DNA of 64,000 nucleotides from Tsuneonella litorea (GCF_025154015.1 NZ_JAOAMV010000006.1:1-64000); one strand, 5' to 3'; positions 40,547 to 50,335 are shown, counted from the stretch's first letter. Program-made: numbers and translations. The notes: generated by a model from the sequence alone, not told the origin.

Positions 40547-42483
40547 GCCGCTGCTTCCCTGCGCTCGGCGGCCTTGCGGGTGACGTAACGCCGCCGCAGG
40601 TCGTCCCGCACGCGGCCGAGCAGGGCGAGCAGCCCGCCGAGTGCGACCAGCAGGCCGCCGTACCAGATCAGCGTCACGAACGGCTTCCACCACAGGCGCA
40701 CCTGCCACCGCTCGCCATCCGCCGCCTTGCCGAGCACCGCGTAGAGCTGGCCGTTCCAGCGCGTGGCGAGCGCGCTCTCGGTGGTCTCCTGCGGCGGCGA
40801 CCAGAAACTGCGCGCCTGCGGATGCAGCTCGATCGGGGCGCCGCCGTCATAGCTTGCGAGCATCACCCCCTCGAGCGCGGTCCAGTTCGGCCCCGCGACC
40901 GGGTCGACCGCCGCAAGGGTGACCTGCCACGGACCGACCGACGCCTGCTGACCGACCTTGATCGCCGCCAGCCGTTCCTCGCTGAAGGCGCTCTCGCTGG
41001 CCATGCCGAGCAAGGCCACGGCGATGCCCAGGTGCGCGGTCACCATGCCCCGGGTGGCCAGCGGAACACGGCGCAACCGGCGACCCTTCAGCGGCAGGAC
41101 GCTCGCGACGGCCAAACCGGCGCCCAGCGCGATGCCGAGGGTGGGGAGCACGCCGGCTCCCAGCGCGATTGCCAGCAACAGACCGGCAAGAACGGCGACC
41201 ATCCCGATGATCGCACTCCGCCGGACCCGCGCAAGCCGGTCCTGCCGCCAGCGTAACAGCGGGCCCACCAGCATGACCAGCAGCATCGGGACCACGAAGA
41301 TCGCGCCGACCGGGTCGAAATAGGGCGGGCCGACCGATACCCGCACGCCCATCGCCTCGGTCAGCAGGGGATAGAGCGTCCCGAGCAGCACCACGCCGAG
41401 AATGGCCGACAGGAGCACGTTGTTGATGACCAGCGCGCCTTCGCGGCTCACAGCCTCGAACTTCCCGCCCTCGGCCACCGAACCCGCGCGCAAGCCGAAA
41501 ACCGCGAGCGCGCCGCCGATGTAGATCGCCAGCAGGACGAGGATAAAGGTGCCCCGTTCGGGATCGACCGCGAAGGCATGGACGCTGGTCAGGATGCCCG
41601 AGCGCACGAGAAAGGTGCCGACCATGCTCATGGAAAAAGCGACGACGCCCAGCATGATGGTCCACGCCCGCAGGGCGTCGCGCGCGGCGAGCACGCTCGC
41701 CGAATGGAGCAGCGCGGTCGCCGCGAGCCACGGCATGAGCGAGGCGTTCTCGACCGGGTCCCAGAACCACCAGCCGCCCCAGCCCAGCTCGTAATAGGCC
41801 CAGTACGAGCCCGCGGTGATGCCGACGGTCAGGAATATCCACGCGCCGAGCACCCACGGGCGCATGGCGCGGGCGAAGTCGGGCGTCACCTGGCGCGTCA
41901 AGAGCGCGCCGACTGCGAAGCTGAATGCCACGGAAAGCCCGACGTAGCCGAGGTAGAGCGTGGGTGGATGGAAGGCGAGGCCGATGTCCTGCAGCAGTGG
42001 GTTGAGGCCGTTGCCCTCGAGCGCGGGGATCGGCAGCCGCTCGAACGGGTTCGAGCTGAACAGCAGGAAGGCATAAAAACCGAGCGCGACGAAGCCCTGC
42101 GCGGCGAGCGTCGCTTGCATGGTGCGGTCGGGCAGGCGCCGCTCGACCAGCGCGATCAGCGCGCCCGCCGCGCTCATCACCGTCACCCACAGCAGCATCG
42201 AGCCCTCGTGATTGCCCCAGGCCCCGGCGAGCTTGAAGACGAGCGGCTTGTCGGAGTGGGAATTCATCGCGACAAGCTTCACCGACAGGTCGGTCCGCGC
42301 GAACAGCCAGACCAGCATGGCGAATGCAAAGGCGCACAGCACCCCCTGCACGACCGCTGCCGGGCGCACGAGGATCGCGATCTCGGCGTCGTCCTGCCGC
42401 GCCGCGAGGAACCCGGCTGCAAGCTGCAGCGCGGCAAGCGCCGCGGCCATCCACAGGGCCGCCAGTCCGAGTTCTGCGATCAT
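40543..42483 (-). CDS. ccmF: Haem lyase subunit CcmF
   Basis: A 646-residue polytopic membrane protein of the haem-handling superfamily. The WWD haem-binding motif is present as WGGWWFWDPVENAS, with flanking periplasmic histidines likely, and the protein ends in a periplasmic domain plus a last helix. With CcmH and CcmI it attaches haem to apocytochrome c. Overlaps ccmE and ccmG by 4 bp each. Confidence 0.96.
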   Translation of the reverse strand: MIAELGLAALWMAAALAALQLAAGFLAARQDDAEIAILVRPAAVVQGVLCAFAFAMLVWLFARTDLSVKLVAMNSHSDKPLVFKLAGAWGNHEGSMLLWVTVMSAAGALIALVERRLPDRTMQATLAAQGFVALGFYAFLLFSSNPFERLPIPALEGNGLNPLLQDIGLAFHPPTLYLGYVGLSVAFSFAVGALLTRQVTPDFARAMRPWVLGAWIFLTVGITAGSYWAYYELGWGGWWFWDPVENASLMPWLAATALLHSASVLAARDALRAWTIMLGVVAFSMSMVGTFLVRSGILTSVHAFAVDPERGTFILVLLAIYIGGALAVFGLRAGSVAEGGKFEAVSREGALVINNVLLSAILGVVLLGTLYPLLTEAMGVRVSVGPPYFDPVGAIFVVPMLLVMLVGPLLRWRQDRLARVRRSAIIGMVAVLAGLLLAIALGAGVLPTLGIALGAGLAVASVLPLKGRRLRRVPLATRGMVTAHLGIAVALLGMASESAFSEERLAAIKVGQQASVGPWQVTLAAVDPVAGPNWTALEGVMLASYDGGAPIELHPQARSFWSPPQETTESALATRWNGQLYAVLGKAADGERWQVRLWWKPFVTLIWYGGLLVALGGLLALLGRVRDDLRRRYVTRKAAERREAAA

Positions 42484-42953
42484 TGGGTGGTTTCGGCCAC
42501 GGCGGCCTTCTTCTGCGCGGCGGTCATCGCCTGAAGCTCGCGCGGCACGTAGTTCTCGTCGTGCTTGGCGAGCAGCTTGTCGGCAAGGAAGGTGCCGTTC
42601 GCCTGCATCCGCCCTTCGGCGACGACGCCCGAATCTTCTATGAACAGGTCGGGCACGATCCCCGAATAGCGGACGGGGACCCGCGCATCGCCGTCGCCGA
42701 CGACGAAGTTGATCGTCACCCCGTCGTTCTCGGTCACGATCGACCCTTTCTCGACCATGCCGCCCAGCCGCACCGCCCGGCCGGGCGCCGGGGGGTCCTT
42801 CACGATCTGGCTGGGGACATAGAAATAGCTTGCCTGGTTGCGCAGTGCCCAGGTCGCGATCACCGCCGCAGCGACGAGGGCGACGATCGCGAGGACGACC
42901 AGCGCGAGGCGCTGGTGCTTGGCCTTGGGCCGCCTGGCGGTCTTGTCGTTCAC
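42480..42953 (-). CDS. ccmE: Haem chaperone CcmE
   Basis: A 157-residue periplasmic haem chaperone with one N-terminal anchor helix (LALVVLAIVALVAAAVIATWAL) and an OB-fold. The covalent haem-binding histidine lies in AKHDENYVP, the family H-D-E-x-Y motif. It starts with GTG sharing GTGA with the ccmD stop; the longer frame upstream belongs to ccmD in another frame. Confidence 0.95.
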   Translation of the reverse strand: MNDKTARRPKAKHQRLALVVLAIVALVAAAVIATWALRNQASYFYVPSQIVKDPPAPGRAVRLGGMVEKGSIVTENDGVTINFVVGDGDARVPVRYSGIVPDLFIEDSGVVAEGRMQANGTFLADKLLAKHDENYVPRELQAMTAAQKKAAVAETTQ

Positions 42954-43087
42954 TTGCGCGTTTCCTCGCGTCGCCGTTCGGCCCGGCGCATCGCCAGCCA
43001 GCTCCAGCCGACCAGAACCAGCGTCACGCCGATCACCAGCGTATAGGCGGCAATCACGAACGGCCAAGGGTCAAGCGTCTCGCGCAC
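42950..43087 (-). CDS. ccmD: Haem exporter accessory CcmD
   Basis: A 45-residue protein read between ccmC and ccmE: MRETLDPWPFVIAAYTLVIG, then VTLVLVGWSWLAMRRAERRR and EETRK. One membrane helix, a typical positive C-terminus and the W-PF-I-A-Y opening identify CcmD. The GTG start at 43085-43087 is one base after the ccmC stop; its TGA overlaps the ccmE GTG. It stabilises CcmC-CcmE for release of holo-CcmE. Confidence 0.9.
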   Translation of the reverse strand: MRETLDPWPFVIAAYTLVIGVTLVLVGWSWLAMRRAERRREETRK

Positions 43088-43088
43088 G

Positions 43089-43808
43089 TCAGCCCTCGCG
43101 CGCCCTGCGGCGCAGTCGCGCCTCCAGCTGGGCCTCGGCCAGCAGCGCCCTCATGCGCATCAGCACGACCGCGGCGAACAGCAGCGAGAAGCCGAGCGTC
43201 GCGACCAGCAGCGGCCACAGGAACGCCGGGGCCATCGCCGATCCCCCCGTCGTGATGCTGGGCGGCTGGTGGATCGAGGACCACCAGAGCACCGAATAAT
43301 GGATCACCGGCACGTTGATCACGCCGACGATGCCGAAGATCGCCGGTATCCGCGAAGGCGCCCCGTCGCGCGCCGCAGCCCCGGCGAGTGCCATGTAGCC
43401 GAAATAGAGGAACAGCAGGACCAGCATGCTGGTCAGGCGGCCATCCCATTCCCACCAGGTGCCCCACGCCGGCCGGCCCCAGAGCGATCCGGTGGCCAGG
43501 CACAGCGCGGTGAACACAGCGCCGGGAAGCGCCGCGGCGCGGCCGGCAATTGCGGCCAGCGGATGCCGCCAGACCAGTTCCGCCACGCTGGCGCCCGCGA
43601 CGGCGGTCCACCCCGCCATGCCGAGCCACGCTGTCGGAACGTGAATGAACAGGATGCGCACGGTTTCTCCCTGCAGGCGCTCTGCCGGGGCCGCGAGGAT
43701 TCCCCACGCCAGCGCCCCTCCCGCAAGCACCAGACCCAGGCCAAGAAGCCAGGGGGTCAGCGGGCGAGCAATGCTCAGGAAGCGCGTGGGATTGGCAAAG
43801 CCGTGCAT
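43089..43808 (-). CDS. ccmC: Haem exporter protein CcmC
   Basis: A 239-residue six-helix membrane protein with the tryptophan-rich WWD haem motif (WGTWWEWDGRLTSMLVLLFLY) and flanking histidines (FIHVPTAWLGM and VIHYSVLWWSSIHQ). It loads haem onto CcmE. It is the first gene of this operon. ccmA and ccmB, usually just upstream, are missing here; the next gene upstream is a dehydrogenase. Confidence 0.95.
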   Translation of the reverse strand: MHGFANPTRFLSIARPLTPWLLGLGLVLAGGALAWGILAAPAERLQGETVRILFIHVPTAWLGMAGWTAVAGASVAELVWRHPLAAIAGRAAALPGAVFTALCLATGSLWGRPAWGTWWEWDGRLTSMLVLLFLYFGYMALAGAAARDGAPSRIPAIFGIVGVINVPVIHYSVLWWSSIHQPPSITTGGSAMAPAFLWPLLVATLGFSLLFAAVVLMRMRALLAEAQLEARLRRRAREG

Positions 43809-43858
43809 CGGATAACCGTCGTCGCCGCTTTGGCAGCCCCCGGCGAGTGCGGCAAGGG

Positions 43859-43880
43859 GCCGGTGAGGCTATTCACCGGC
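43859..43880 (-). terminator. Hairpin after the amino-acid dehydrogenase gene
   Basis: Perfect 8-bp arms GCCGGTGA / TCACCGGC around a 6-nt loop, directly downstream of the dehydrogenase stop on the minus strand. No U tract follows, so it may be a weak terminator or a 3' stabilising structure before ccmC. Confidence 0.4.
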
Positions 43881-43886
43881 GCGGCA

Positions 43887-44948
43887 TCAACGCCCGATCA
43901 GTTTCTGCGCCATGCGGTCGGCGACCTGGTCCGACGAAACGCCGGTGCGGTCGCTCTCTTCCCAGATCGCGTTCAACCGGTCCGGGATGTGCGCGATGCG
44001 CTTGCGCACCTCGTTGATGTCGCACGGCTCGCCGTTCGTGCGGGCGAGATATTCCAGCGTCACGGAGATGATGCCGCCTGCATTGATCACATAGTCAGGG
44101 GCGTAGAGGATTCCGCGTTCGGCCAGCAGCTTGCCATGCTCGGCGCGGGCAAGCTGGTTGTTCGCGCCGCCAGCAACGATCGCGCAGTCGAGCCGGGCGA
44201 TGCCCCCCTCGTCGAGGATCGCGCCGAGCGCGTTCGGGCTGAACACGTCGCAGGCGACGGACATGATCTGCTCGGGAGCGACCGCCTCACCGCCGACTTC
44301 CTTGGCGAGCGCCCCGGCGCGCGCCTCGTCGACATCGGCGACCACCAGCCGGGCGCCGTCCTTGGCGAGCAGCCGCGCGACGCCGCCGCCGACGCTCCCG
44401 GTGCCCTGCAGGGCGATCGTGACGCCGGCAAGGCTGTTCTTGCCGAGCTTGTGCGCGACCGCTGCCTTGATCCCGTGGTAGATGCCCATCGCGGTAAAAG
44501 GCCCGGGATCGCCGCCCGCCTGACCCTCTCCGACGGGCAAGCCCGAAACATAGCCAGTGCGCTGCGAAACGGCGACCATGTCGGCTTCGCTTATGCCCAC
44601 GTCCTCGGCGGTCACGTACTTGCCGCCAAGGGCCTCGACCGCATCGCCGAACGCGGCCAGCATCTCGGGCGTCTTGGCCCGGTTCCGGTCGGCCAGGATG
44701 ACCGCCTTGCCCCCGCCCATCGGCAGGCCGGCCATGGCGTTCTTGTAGCTCATCCCCCGGCTCAGGCGGAGCGCATCGCGCATCGCGTCGGCAGGCTCGG
44801 CATAGTGCCAGAAACGCGTGCCGCCGGCGCCGGGCCCGAGGTGGGTCGAGTGCAGCGCGATGATCGCGGTGAGGCCCGACCTCGCGTCGCGAACCAGCTG
44901 AACCAGTTCATGGTCGTCGAAATCCGCGTGGGTCCAGAAAGCGGTCAT
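43887..44948 (-). CDS. Leucine/Glu-Leu-Phe-Val family dehydrogenase
   Basis: A 353-residue NAD-dependent amino acid dehydrogenase of leucine-dehydrogenase type. Catalytic segment GLPMGGGKAVILAD carries the active-site lysine, HLGPGAGGTRFW is in the N-terminal domain, and the Rossmann GTGSVGGGVARLL is in the C-terminal one. It deaminates branched-chain or related amino acids; with mmsA this suits a Val/Ile/Leu catabolic lifestyle, though they are 42 kb apart. Start MTAFWTHADF; upstream frame runs into tRNA-His. Confidence 0.9.
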   Translation of the reverse strand: MTAFWTHADFDDHELVQLVRDARSGLTAIIALHSTHLGPGAGGTRFWHYAEPADAMRDALRLSRGMSYKNAMAGLPMGGGKAVILADRNRAKTPEMLAAFGDAVEALGGKYVTAEDVGISEADMVAVSQRTGYVSGLPVGEGQAGGDPGPFTAMGIYHGIKAAVAHKLGKNSLAGVTIALQGTGSVGGGVARLLAKDGARLVVADVDEARAGALAKEVGGEAVAPEQIMSVACDVFSPNALGAILDEGGIARLDCAIVAGGANNQLARAEHGKLLAERGILYAPDYVINAGGIISVTLEYLARTNGEPCDINEVRKRIAHIPDRLNAIWEESDRTGVSSDQVADRMAQKLIGR

Positions 44949-45009
44949 GAAAGTCCCCGAATGGCGCTCGGCTATCGCGCTGGAATCGCTTGACAACGCA
45001 TGGGGAGAA

Positions 45010-45087
45010 TGGGGCGATCGAGGGGTCTCGAACCCCCGACCTCCGGTACCACAAACCGGCGCTCTAACCAACTGAGCTACGATCGCC
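45010..45087 (-). tRNA. tRNA-His (GTG)
   Basis: Complete cloverleaf with encoded CCA. Acceptor GCGATCG/CGATCGC with the extra G-1 opposite C73 typical of histidine tRNA, anticodon loop TTGTGGT (anticodon GTG) on CCGGT/ACCGG, and T arm TTCGAGA. It lies 61 bp upstream of the dehydrogenase gene on the same strand. Confidence 0.95.
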
Positions 45088-45265
45088 ACACGCCCCCGGC
45101 ATGCCGTGATGGGGGGCCATGATAGCCGCGAAAGGAACCGTCAAGGCGGTTACCGCGCGGGCGAGGGCCTGTTGCACAAGGCCGCCGGTTTGGGAAGCGA
45201 AAACTGCGCTGTCCTGCCGGGTGCGCAAGATTGTTTCGCGCGCATGTTTGACCTACCATCGCCCG

Positions 45266-45898
45266 ATGGTCGCTCCCGGCGAATCTTCGGCCCAAGTCCT
45301 GATGGAAACGCCCGGAATGCGGCGCGCGCCGTTCCCCAAGCTGGAGCTGTTCCAGCTGCGCGGATTCCTCCCTCCACCCTTGTGCGAAGACCTGATCGCC
45401 CTGATCGACGCCAACCGGCGCCCGTCAACCATCGCCGATCCCAACGGCGACCACTATTTCCGCACCAGCGAAACCTGCGACCTCGACCCGGCAGAGTCCT
45501 CGGTCAGCGAGCTCGAGGCACGGCTCATGGCCCTCAACGGGATCGACCCGGCCCACGGCGAACCGGTGCAGGGCCAGCGGTATGCCGTGGGGCAGGAATT
45601 CAAGCCGCACACCGACTACTTCGAGCCGGGGGGCGCGGACTACGCTCGCTACTGCGCGATTGCCGGCCAGCGGACCTGGACCTTCATGATCTACCTCAAC
45701 GCGGTCGAGGCGGGCGGCGGCACCCGCTTCGGCGTGCCGAAAAAGATCATCCACCCCGAACCGGGCAAGCTCCTGGCCTGGAACAACCGTCGAGCCGACG
45801 GGCAGCCGAATCCCAACACGCTCCACCACGGCATGAAGGTCCGCCAGGGCGTCAAATACGTGATCACGAAGTGGTATCGCGAGAAGCCTTGGGGATGA
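45266..45898 (+). CDS. 2-oxoglutarate/Fe(II) dioxygenase, prolyl 4-hydroxylase-like
   Basis: About 210 residues with a P4Hc-type jelly roll. Iron ligands: His and Asp in KPHTDYF and the distal His in TLHHGMKV; the 2-oxoglutarate-binding basic residue is in GVKYVITKWYR. GQRYAVGQEF precedes the metal motif, as in bacterial prolyl hydroxylases. The substrate is unknown. No clear ribosome site supports any start: ATG 45266 (MVAPGESS) or 45302 (METPGMRR) both leave the fold intact. Confidence 0.87.
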   Translation: MVAPGESSAQVLMETPGMRRAPFPKLELFQLRGFLPPPLCEDLIALIDANRRPSTIADPNGDHYFRTSETCDLDPAESSVSELEARLMALNGIDPAHGEPVQGQRYAVGQEFKPHTDYFEPGGADYARYCAIAGQRTWTFMIYLNAVEAGGGTRFGVPKKIIHPEPGKLLAWNNRRADGQPNPNTLHHGMKVRQGVKYVITKWYREKPWG

Positions 45899-45904
45899 AA
45901 CGAC

Positions 45905-45932
45905 AAAGGGCGGCCCCGCGGGACCGCCCTTT
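45905..45932. terminator. Intrinsic terminator, probably bidirectional
   Basis: AAAGGGCGG (45905-45913) and CCGCCCTTT (45924-45932) form a 9-bp stem with further GC pairs, T or A ends on both sides. It lies between the convergent dioxygenase and rpmE genes and can serve both. Confidence 0.8.
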
Positions 45933-45956
45933 CGAAAACTACAATCGCAGACCGGC

Positions 45957-46181
45957 TTACTTCTTGAGGGTGAGCCCGCCGAAGCGCTGGTTGAACTTGG
46001 CCACGCGGCCGCCTTCGGACACCTGCTGCTTGCCGCCGGTCCAGGCGGGGTGGCTCGTCGGGTCGATGTCGAGCGCGAGCACGTCGCCCTCGGCGCCCCA
46101 GGTCGAGCGGGTCTGGAACTCGGTACCGTCGGTCATCTTGACGGTGATCATGTGGTAGTCGGGGTGACCTTCGGTCTTCAT
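45957..46181 (-). CDS. rpmE: 50S ribosomal protein L31
   Basis: A 74-residue bL31: [22 protein letters not shown], then [28 protein letters not shown]. The four zinc-binding cysteines of the C+ form are absent, so this is a zinc-independent variant, common in alphaproteobacteria. Its terminator lies just downstream. The frame opens further upstream, but the family start is at MKTEG. Confidence 0.96.
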   Translation of the reverse strand: MKTEGHPDYHMITVKMTDGTEFQTRSTWGAEGDVLALDIDPTSHPAWTGGKQQVSEGGRVAKFNQRFGGLTLKK

Positions 46182-46278
46182 CGCGTGTCTCCGTAGCCTC
46201 GGAACGGTTCCGACCGGTCCAGCTGTTGGTGGGAAAGGCGCGCCCCTAGCGACGGGGACGCGATTTGGCAAGCGGCGA

Positions 46279-46758
46279 TCAGTCCTTCGGCGGATCGGCG
46301 ATCATCGCGGTGAACTCGACCTCGCAGGTCGTGTTGCCCTCGACGCTCGCACGGCCTTTGAACTTGCACACCCGGCTCGACTTGCGGGTGAACTCGACCT
46401 CGAGGTCGAGCAGACAGCCGGGCTCCACCGGCGCGCGGAACTTGGCGTTCTCGATCGCCATGAAGATGACGAGCTTGCCCGATCCCGCCAGCTCGAAGCT
46501 CTCGATCCCGAGAACGCCCGCGGCCTGCGCGAGCGCCTCGATCTGGAGCACGCCCGGCATGATCGGGCGTCCGGGAAAATGGCCCTGGAAGAACTGCTCG
46601 TTGAAGGAAACCGCCTTCACCGCGTGGATCCGGGTCCCCAGCTCGATCGACCTGACGCGGTCGACCAGCAGAAGCGGATAGCGGTGCGGCAGGGCCTTGA
46701 GCACCTTGAGGATGTCGTACGCACCCGTATCCGGGCTGCCTGCTGTGTCCTCGCTCAT
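46279..46758 (-). CDS. fabZ: 3-hydroxyacyl-ACP dehydratase FabZ
   Basis: A 159-residue hot-dog-fold dehydratase of fatty acid synthesis. The active-site His is in [15 protein letters not shown] and the glutamate in [11 protein letters not shown]. The N-terminal [22 protein letters not shown] is typical. It sits downstream of bamA-ompH as in the classical bamA-skp-(lpxD)-fabZ order; lpxD is not between them here. Confidence 0.97.
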   Translation of the reverse strand: MSEDTAGSPDTGAYDILKVLKALPHRYPLLLVDRVRSIELGTRIHAVKAVSFNEQFFQGHFPGRPIMPGVLQIEALAQAAGVLGIESFELAGSGKLVIFMAIENAKFRAPVEPGCLLDLEVEFTRKSSRVCKFKGRASVEGNTTCEVEFTAMIADPPKD

Positions 46759-46781
46759 CGGCCCTGCCCCCTGCTTGCGGA

Positions 46782-47456
46782 TCAGCGGCCGCCGGCGGCC
46801 GGCGGGTTGGTCGCCGGGGTCTGGCCCTGGGCAGCGGCCTGCGCCGCCTGCTGCTCGCGCACCTGGCGCGGCACCCAGCCCTGCGGAGGGACGAGCTGTG
46901 CGGTCGGCAGCAGCGCATTGAGCTCGTTAAGCACGTCCTGCGTCATGTTGTAGGCCGCGTCGGCGTACAGCACCGCGCCCTGCGTCGGATCGAGGATCAG
47001 CTGCACGTTCTTCTTCTTGGCGGCGGCCTGCACCGCGGCGTCGAGCTTGTCCTCGATCTGCTCGGTCACATAGGCCTCGCTCAGCGCGACCGGCTGGATC
47101 AGCTGCTGGAGTTCCTGCTGGCCCGACTGCTGGATCTGCTGGATCGCCGCCGCCTGCTGCTGCAGCGCCGGGTTGTTCGGGTTGGCCTGGCGGTCCTTGT
47201 TGAACTTGTCGACCAGCGGCTGGAGCTGCGCCGAAATGGCGGCACGGCGCGCTTCGGCCTGGTCGATCTGCGGCTTGTAGGTGACCGGACGCTGCTGCTG
47301 CGCGACCTTGTAGGCGTTGGAATTGGCGACCACCGCCGGAAGGCTGACGACGCCGATGCCCTTGACGACCTGCGCGGCGGCAGGCGCCGCGGCGATCGGC
47401 GAAAGGGTGGCGAAGGCGACGCTTGCTGCGAGCAGGCTCTTCGAGAAATTGGTCAT
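46782..47456 (-). CDS. OmpH/Skp-family periplasmic chaperone
   Basis: A 224-residue protein with a signal peptide ([20 protein letters not shown]... AAAQ) and a long Gln/Ala-rich helical hairpin (about 60-150) as in Skp, ending in a Gln/Ala/Pro-rich tail. Skp escorts outer-membrane proteins to BamA, whose gene directly precedes it. Start and bamA stop overlap by one base (TGATG). Confidence 0.9.
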   Translation of the reverse strand: MTNFSKSLLAASVAFATLSPIAAAPAAAQVVKGIGVVSLPAVVANSNAYKVAQQQRPVTYKPQIDQAEARRAAISAQLQPLVDKFNKDRQANPNNPALQQQAAAIQQIQQSGQQELQQLIQPVALSEAYVTEQIEDKLDAAVQAAAKKKNVQLILDPTQGAVLYADAAYNMTQDVLNELNALLPTAQLVPPQGWVPRQVREQQAAQAAAQGQTPATNPPAAGGR

Positions 47457-50152
47457 CAGAATTGGGTTCCTACGTTGAACGTGAAGCGCTTGGTGTCATC
47501 ACCGGGCTGCTTCAACAGGACTTGGGCAAAATCGATCCTGAACGGACCGAAGGGTGAATTCCAGTTGACCCCGATGCCCACCGAAACGCGCGGGCTGGGG
47601 CTGTCGCCCAGATAGACTTCCTGGAAGGGCGGAACGTTGCTGATCAGCGCCGTGTTGGCCGAACCGTCAGGCGCGGTCGGGGACGTGACCAGGGTGGTGG
47701 TGGTGCTGCCGTCGGGGTTTATGACGGTCTGGGTAAACAGCGGATCGCCGTTCGCGTCGCGCTGTGGGAAGTCGATTCCGCCGGGGAACGGGCTGTTCGA
47801 CAGCACCGGCCTGCGGCCGCCCCACAACGCGCCGACGTCGACGAACATCGAGGGGCGCAGACCCAGCTCCTTGACCCCGCTGCCAAGTGGAATCTCGAGC
47901 TCGGCGCGGCCGAGATAGTAGAACTTTCCGCCCAGCGCATCATCCGACACCCGGTTGCGATCGGTGATGACAAGCGGATCGGGGTTCGTCGCGTCCGCGC
48001 TGTCGGGATCCGGGACGATCGGCTGGCGCAGGACGCGCGGGCCGACGCCGCGGATGTCGAAGCCGCGGATCTGCGGTTCGCCGAGGAAGAAGCGATCGGT
48101 CAGCTGGACGTTGCCGCCGCTGAGCGCCTCGATCACGCCACCTTCGGCCTGCAGCGAGAAGATGAAGCCCTTGCCGAGCGGGAAATACTGGGCCGCCCTG
48201 CCGCGCAGGCGGGCGTATTTCACCGAACCGCCGAGACCCGCGAATTCGCCGGTGATCGAGGCCGAACGACCGCGCGTGGGACGCAGCCGGCTGTCGAGCG
48301 AATCGTAGGCGAAGGTCAGCCCGAGGATCGAGCTCGTGCGGTCGCCCACCGCCTCGCACAGGTAACGCCCGGCCAGCAGCGGATCGCAGGTCAGGTTCGG
48401 CGGGTCGAGACGGTTCGAGAAGAACTGGTTCTTGTCGAGCGTGACCTCGTCGAAGTTCAGCGTGTAGCTGCCGATCAGCGAGGTGTACTCGGTCAGCGGC
48501 ACGCCCAGCCGGAGCTGGCCGCCCGTGGTGGTCTGCTGGAAGGTCGTGTTGCGATTGCTGTTGAGGTAGTTGAAGCTGTTGAGGTCGCGCCGGTAGATGT
48601 CGATCCCGGCCGAGATGTTGCGATCAAAGACGTAGGGCTCCGAGAAGCTCAGGTTCGCGCTCTTCGAATAGCGCGAATAGTTCACGCCCGCGCCCACGGT
48701 CTGGCCGCGGCCGCGGAAGTTGCGCTGCTGGATCGAGGCAGCGAGGATGAAGCTTTCGATCGACGAGAAGCCGGCGGAAAGCTGGAGCTGGCCGGTCGCC
48801 TGCTCCTCGACGTTGGCCTCGAGCGCGATGCGGTCGGGAGTCGTGCCTTCCTTCTGCGAGATCTCGAAGTTCTCCTGGAAGAACCCGAGCGACTTGATGC
48901 GATTTTCCGACCGCTTGACCTGCAGCGTGTTGAACGCATCGCCCTCGACAAGGCGGAACTCGCGCCGGATGACCTTGTCCTGCGTCAGCGTGTTGCCGTT
49001 CACGTCGACCCGCTCGACGTAGACCCGCGGGGCCTCGCGCAGGACGAACGAGACGTTCATCGTCAGGCTGTCCTTGTCGCGGCGGAAGCGCGGCTCGACC
49101 TCGGCGAAGGCATACCCGAACGTGCCGGCCAGTTCCTTGAACTGTTCCGACGTGTCCTCGACCAGCTTGGCGTCGTACCAGTCGCCCTGCTTCATCGGGA
49201 GGTTGCGGGTCAGCGCATCGCTCGAAAAATCGCGCAGCTCGCTCTGAACCTCGACGTCGCCGAACTTGTAGCGCGGGCCTTCCTCGACGACGTAGGTGAT
49301 GATGAAATCGCGCTTGTCGGGGGTAAGCTCCGCCACCGCCGACACGACCCGGAAATCGGCATAGCCCTGGGTCAGGTAGAACTGGCGCAGCTTCTGCTGG
49401 TCGAATGCCAGGCGATCGGGATCGTAGCTGGTGCGGGACGACAGGAAGCTCGACAGGCGGGCCTGCTTGGTCAGCATCTCGCCGCGCAGCTCGCCGTCGG
49501 AAAACGCCTCGTTGCCGATGATGTTGATCTGGCGAACCTTGGACTTGGGTCCCTCGTTGATCTCGAACACCACGTCGACGCGGTTCTGCGACAGCTCGAC
49601 CATCTTCGGCTCGACCGTCGCGGCGAAGCGGCCCTGCCGCTTGTAGAGTTCGACGATGCGGGCAACGTCGGCACGAACCTTCGAGCGGGTGAAGATCTGC
49701 CGCGGTGCGAGCTTGATCTCGGGCAGGATCTTGTCGTTCTTGATCCGCTTGTTGCCTTCCAGCACGATGCGGTTGATCACCGGGTTCTCGACCACGGTGA
49801 TGACGACGTCGCCGTTGTTGTTGACGATGCTGGCACTGGCGAACAGTTCGGTCGCGTAGAGGTCCTTGAGCGCCTGGTCGGCCGCGGCCTGGGTATAGAC
49901 CTGGCCGGTCCGCAGGCGGATGTACGACACGATGGTCTGCGGCTCTAGGCGTTCGGCCCCGGCGACGGCGATCGTGCGGATCACGTCGGCCTGGGGCGCG
50001 GCGCCGTTCGCCGCAGGGGCGGCTGGCGCAGGCGCATCCTGGGCCATCGCGGCCACAGGCATGCCCGCAAGCATCGTTCCGCACAGAAGCGACAGGCCCA
50101 GCTTCGCTGGCCCCGGCCGGCCCTTGTTACCGGCTGTATCGCGTGCCTTCAT
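47456..50152 (-). CDS. bamA: Outer membrane protein assembly factor BamA
   Basis: About 898 residues. A signal peptide from MKARDTAGNKGRPG to AAMAQ is followed by five POTRA domains (about 55-470) and a 16-strand Omp85 barrel ending RFTFNVGTQF, with the terminal phenylalanine of a BAM signal. The lid-loop region around RGFDIRGVGPR is visible. It inserts beta-barrel proteins into the outer membrane. The start is not certain: 50152 gives a standard signal peptide; 50185 (MDCFLDG) is the alternative. Confidence 0.96.
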   Translation of the reverse strand: MKARDTAGNKGRPGPAKLGLSLLCGTMLAGMPVAAMAQDAPAPAAPAANGAAPQADVIRTIAVAGAERLEPQTIVSYIRLRTGQVYTQAAADQALKDLYATELFASASIVNNNGDVVITVVENPVINRIVLEGNKRIKNDKILPEIKLAPRQIFTRSKVRADVARIVELYKRQGRFAATVEPKMVELSQNRVDVVFEINEGPKSKVRQINIIGNEAFSDGELRGEMLTKQARLSSFLSSRTSYDPDRLAFDQQKLRQFYLTQGYADFRVVSAVAELTPDKRDFIITYVVEEGPRYKFGDVEVQSELRDFSSDALTRNLPMKQGDWYDAKLVEDTSEQFKELAGTFGYAFAEVEPRFRRDKDSLTMNVSFVLREAPRVYVERVDVNGNTLTQDKVIRREFRLVEGDAFNTLQVKRSENRIKSLGFFQENFEISQKEGTTPDRIALEANVEEQATGQLQLSAGFSSIESFILAASIQQRNFRGRGQTVGAGVNYSRYSKSANLSFSEPYVFDRNISAGIDIYRRDLNSFNYLNSNRNTTFQQTTTGGQLRLGVPLTEYTSLIGSYTLNFDEVTLDKNQFFSNRLDPPNLTCDPLLAGRYLCEAVGDRTSSILGLTFAYDSLDSRLRPTRGRSASITGEFAGLGGSVKYARLRGRAAQYFPLGKGFIFSLQAEGGVIEALSGGNVQLTDRFFLGEPQIRGFDIRGVGPRVLRQPIVPDPDSADATNPDPLVITDRNRVSDDALGGKFYYLGRAELEIPLGSGVKELGLRPSMFVDVGALWGGRRPVLSNSPFPGGIDFPQRDANGDPLFTQTVINPDGSTTTTLVTSPTAPDGSANTALISNVPPFQEVYLGDSPSPRVSVGIGVNWNSPFGPFRIDFAQVLLKQPGDDTKRFTFNVGTQF

Positions 50153-50335
50153 CGACGTGGGACTCCCGTCCAAAAAACAATCCATGTGCTCAGGTATGCT
50201 CCGTGTCGCCTGCTGCGGCACGGGCGGACGAGCGAGTGGCCGCCCTTGCCCGATACCCGGTCCCCGATCAAGCGGTGGAAGGCCTCTTGTGCCCTGCGAA
50301 CTCCCGTGGCGCGCCCGATCCCTCGACTGAGCCCG

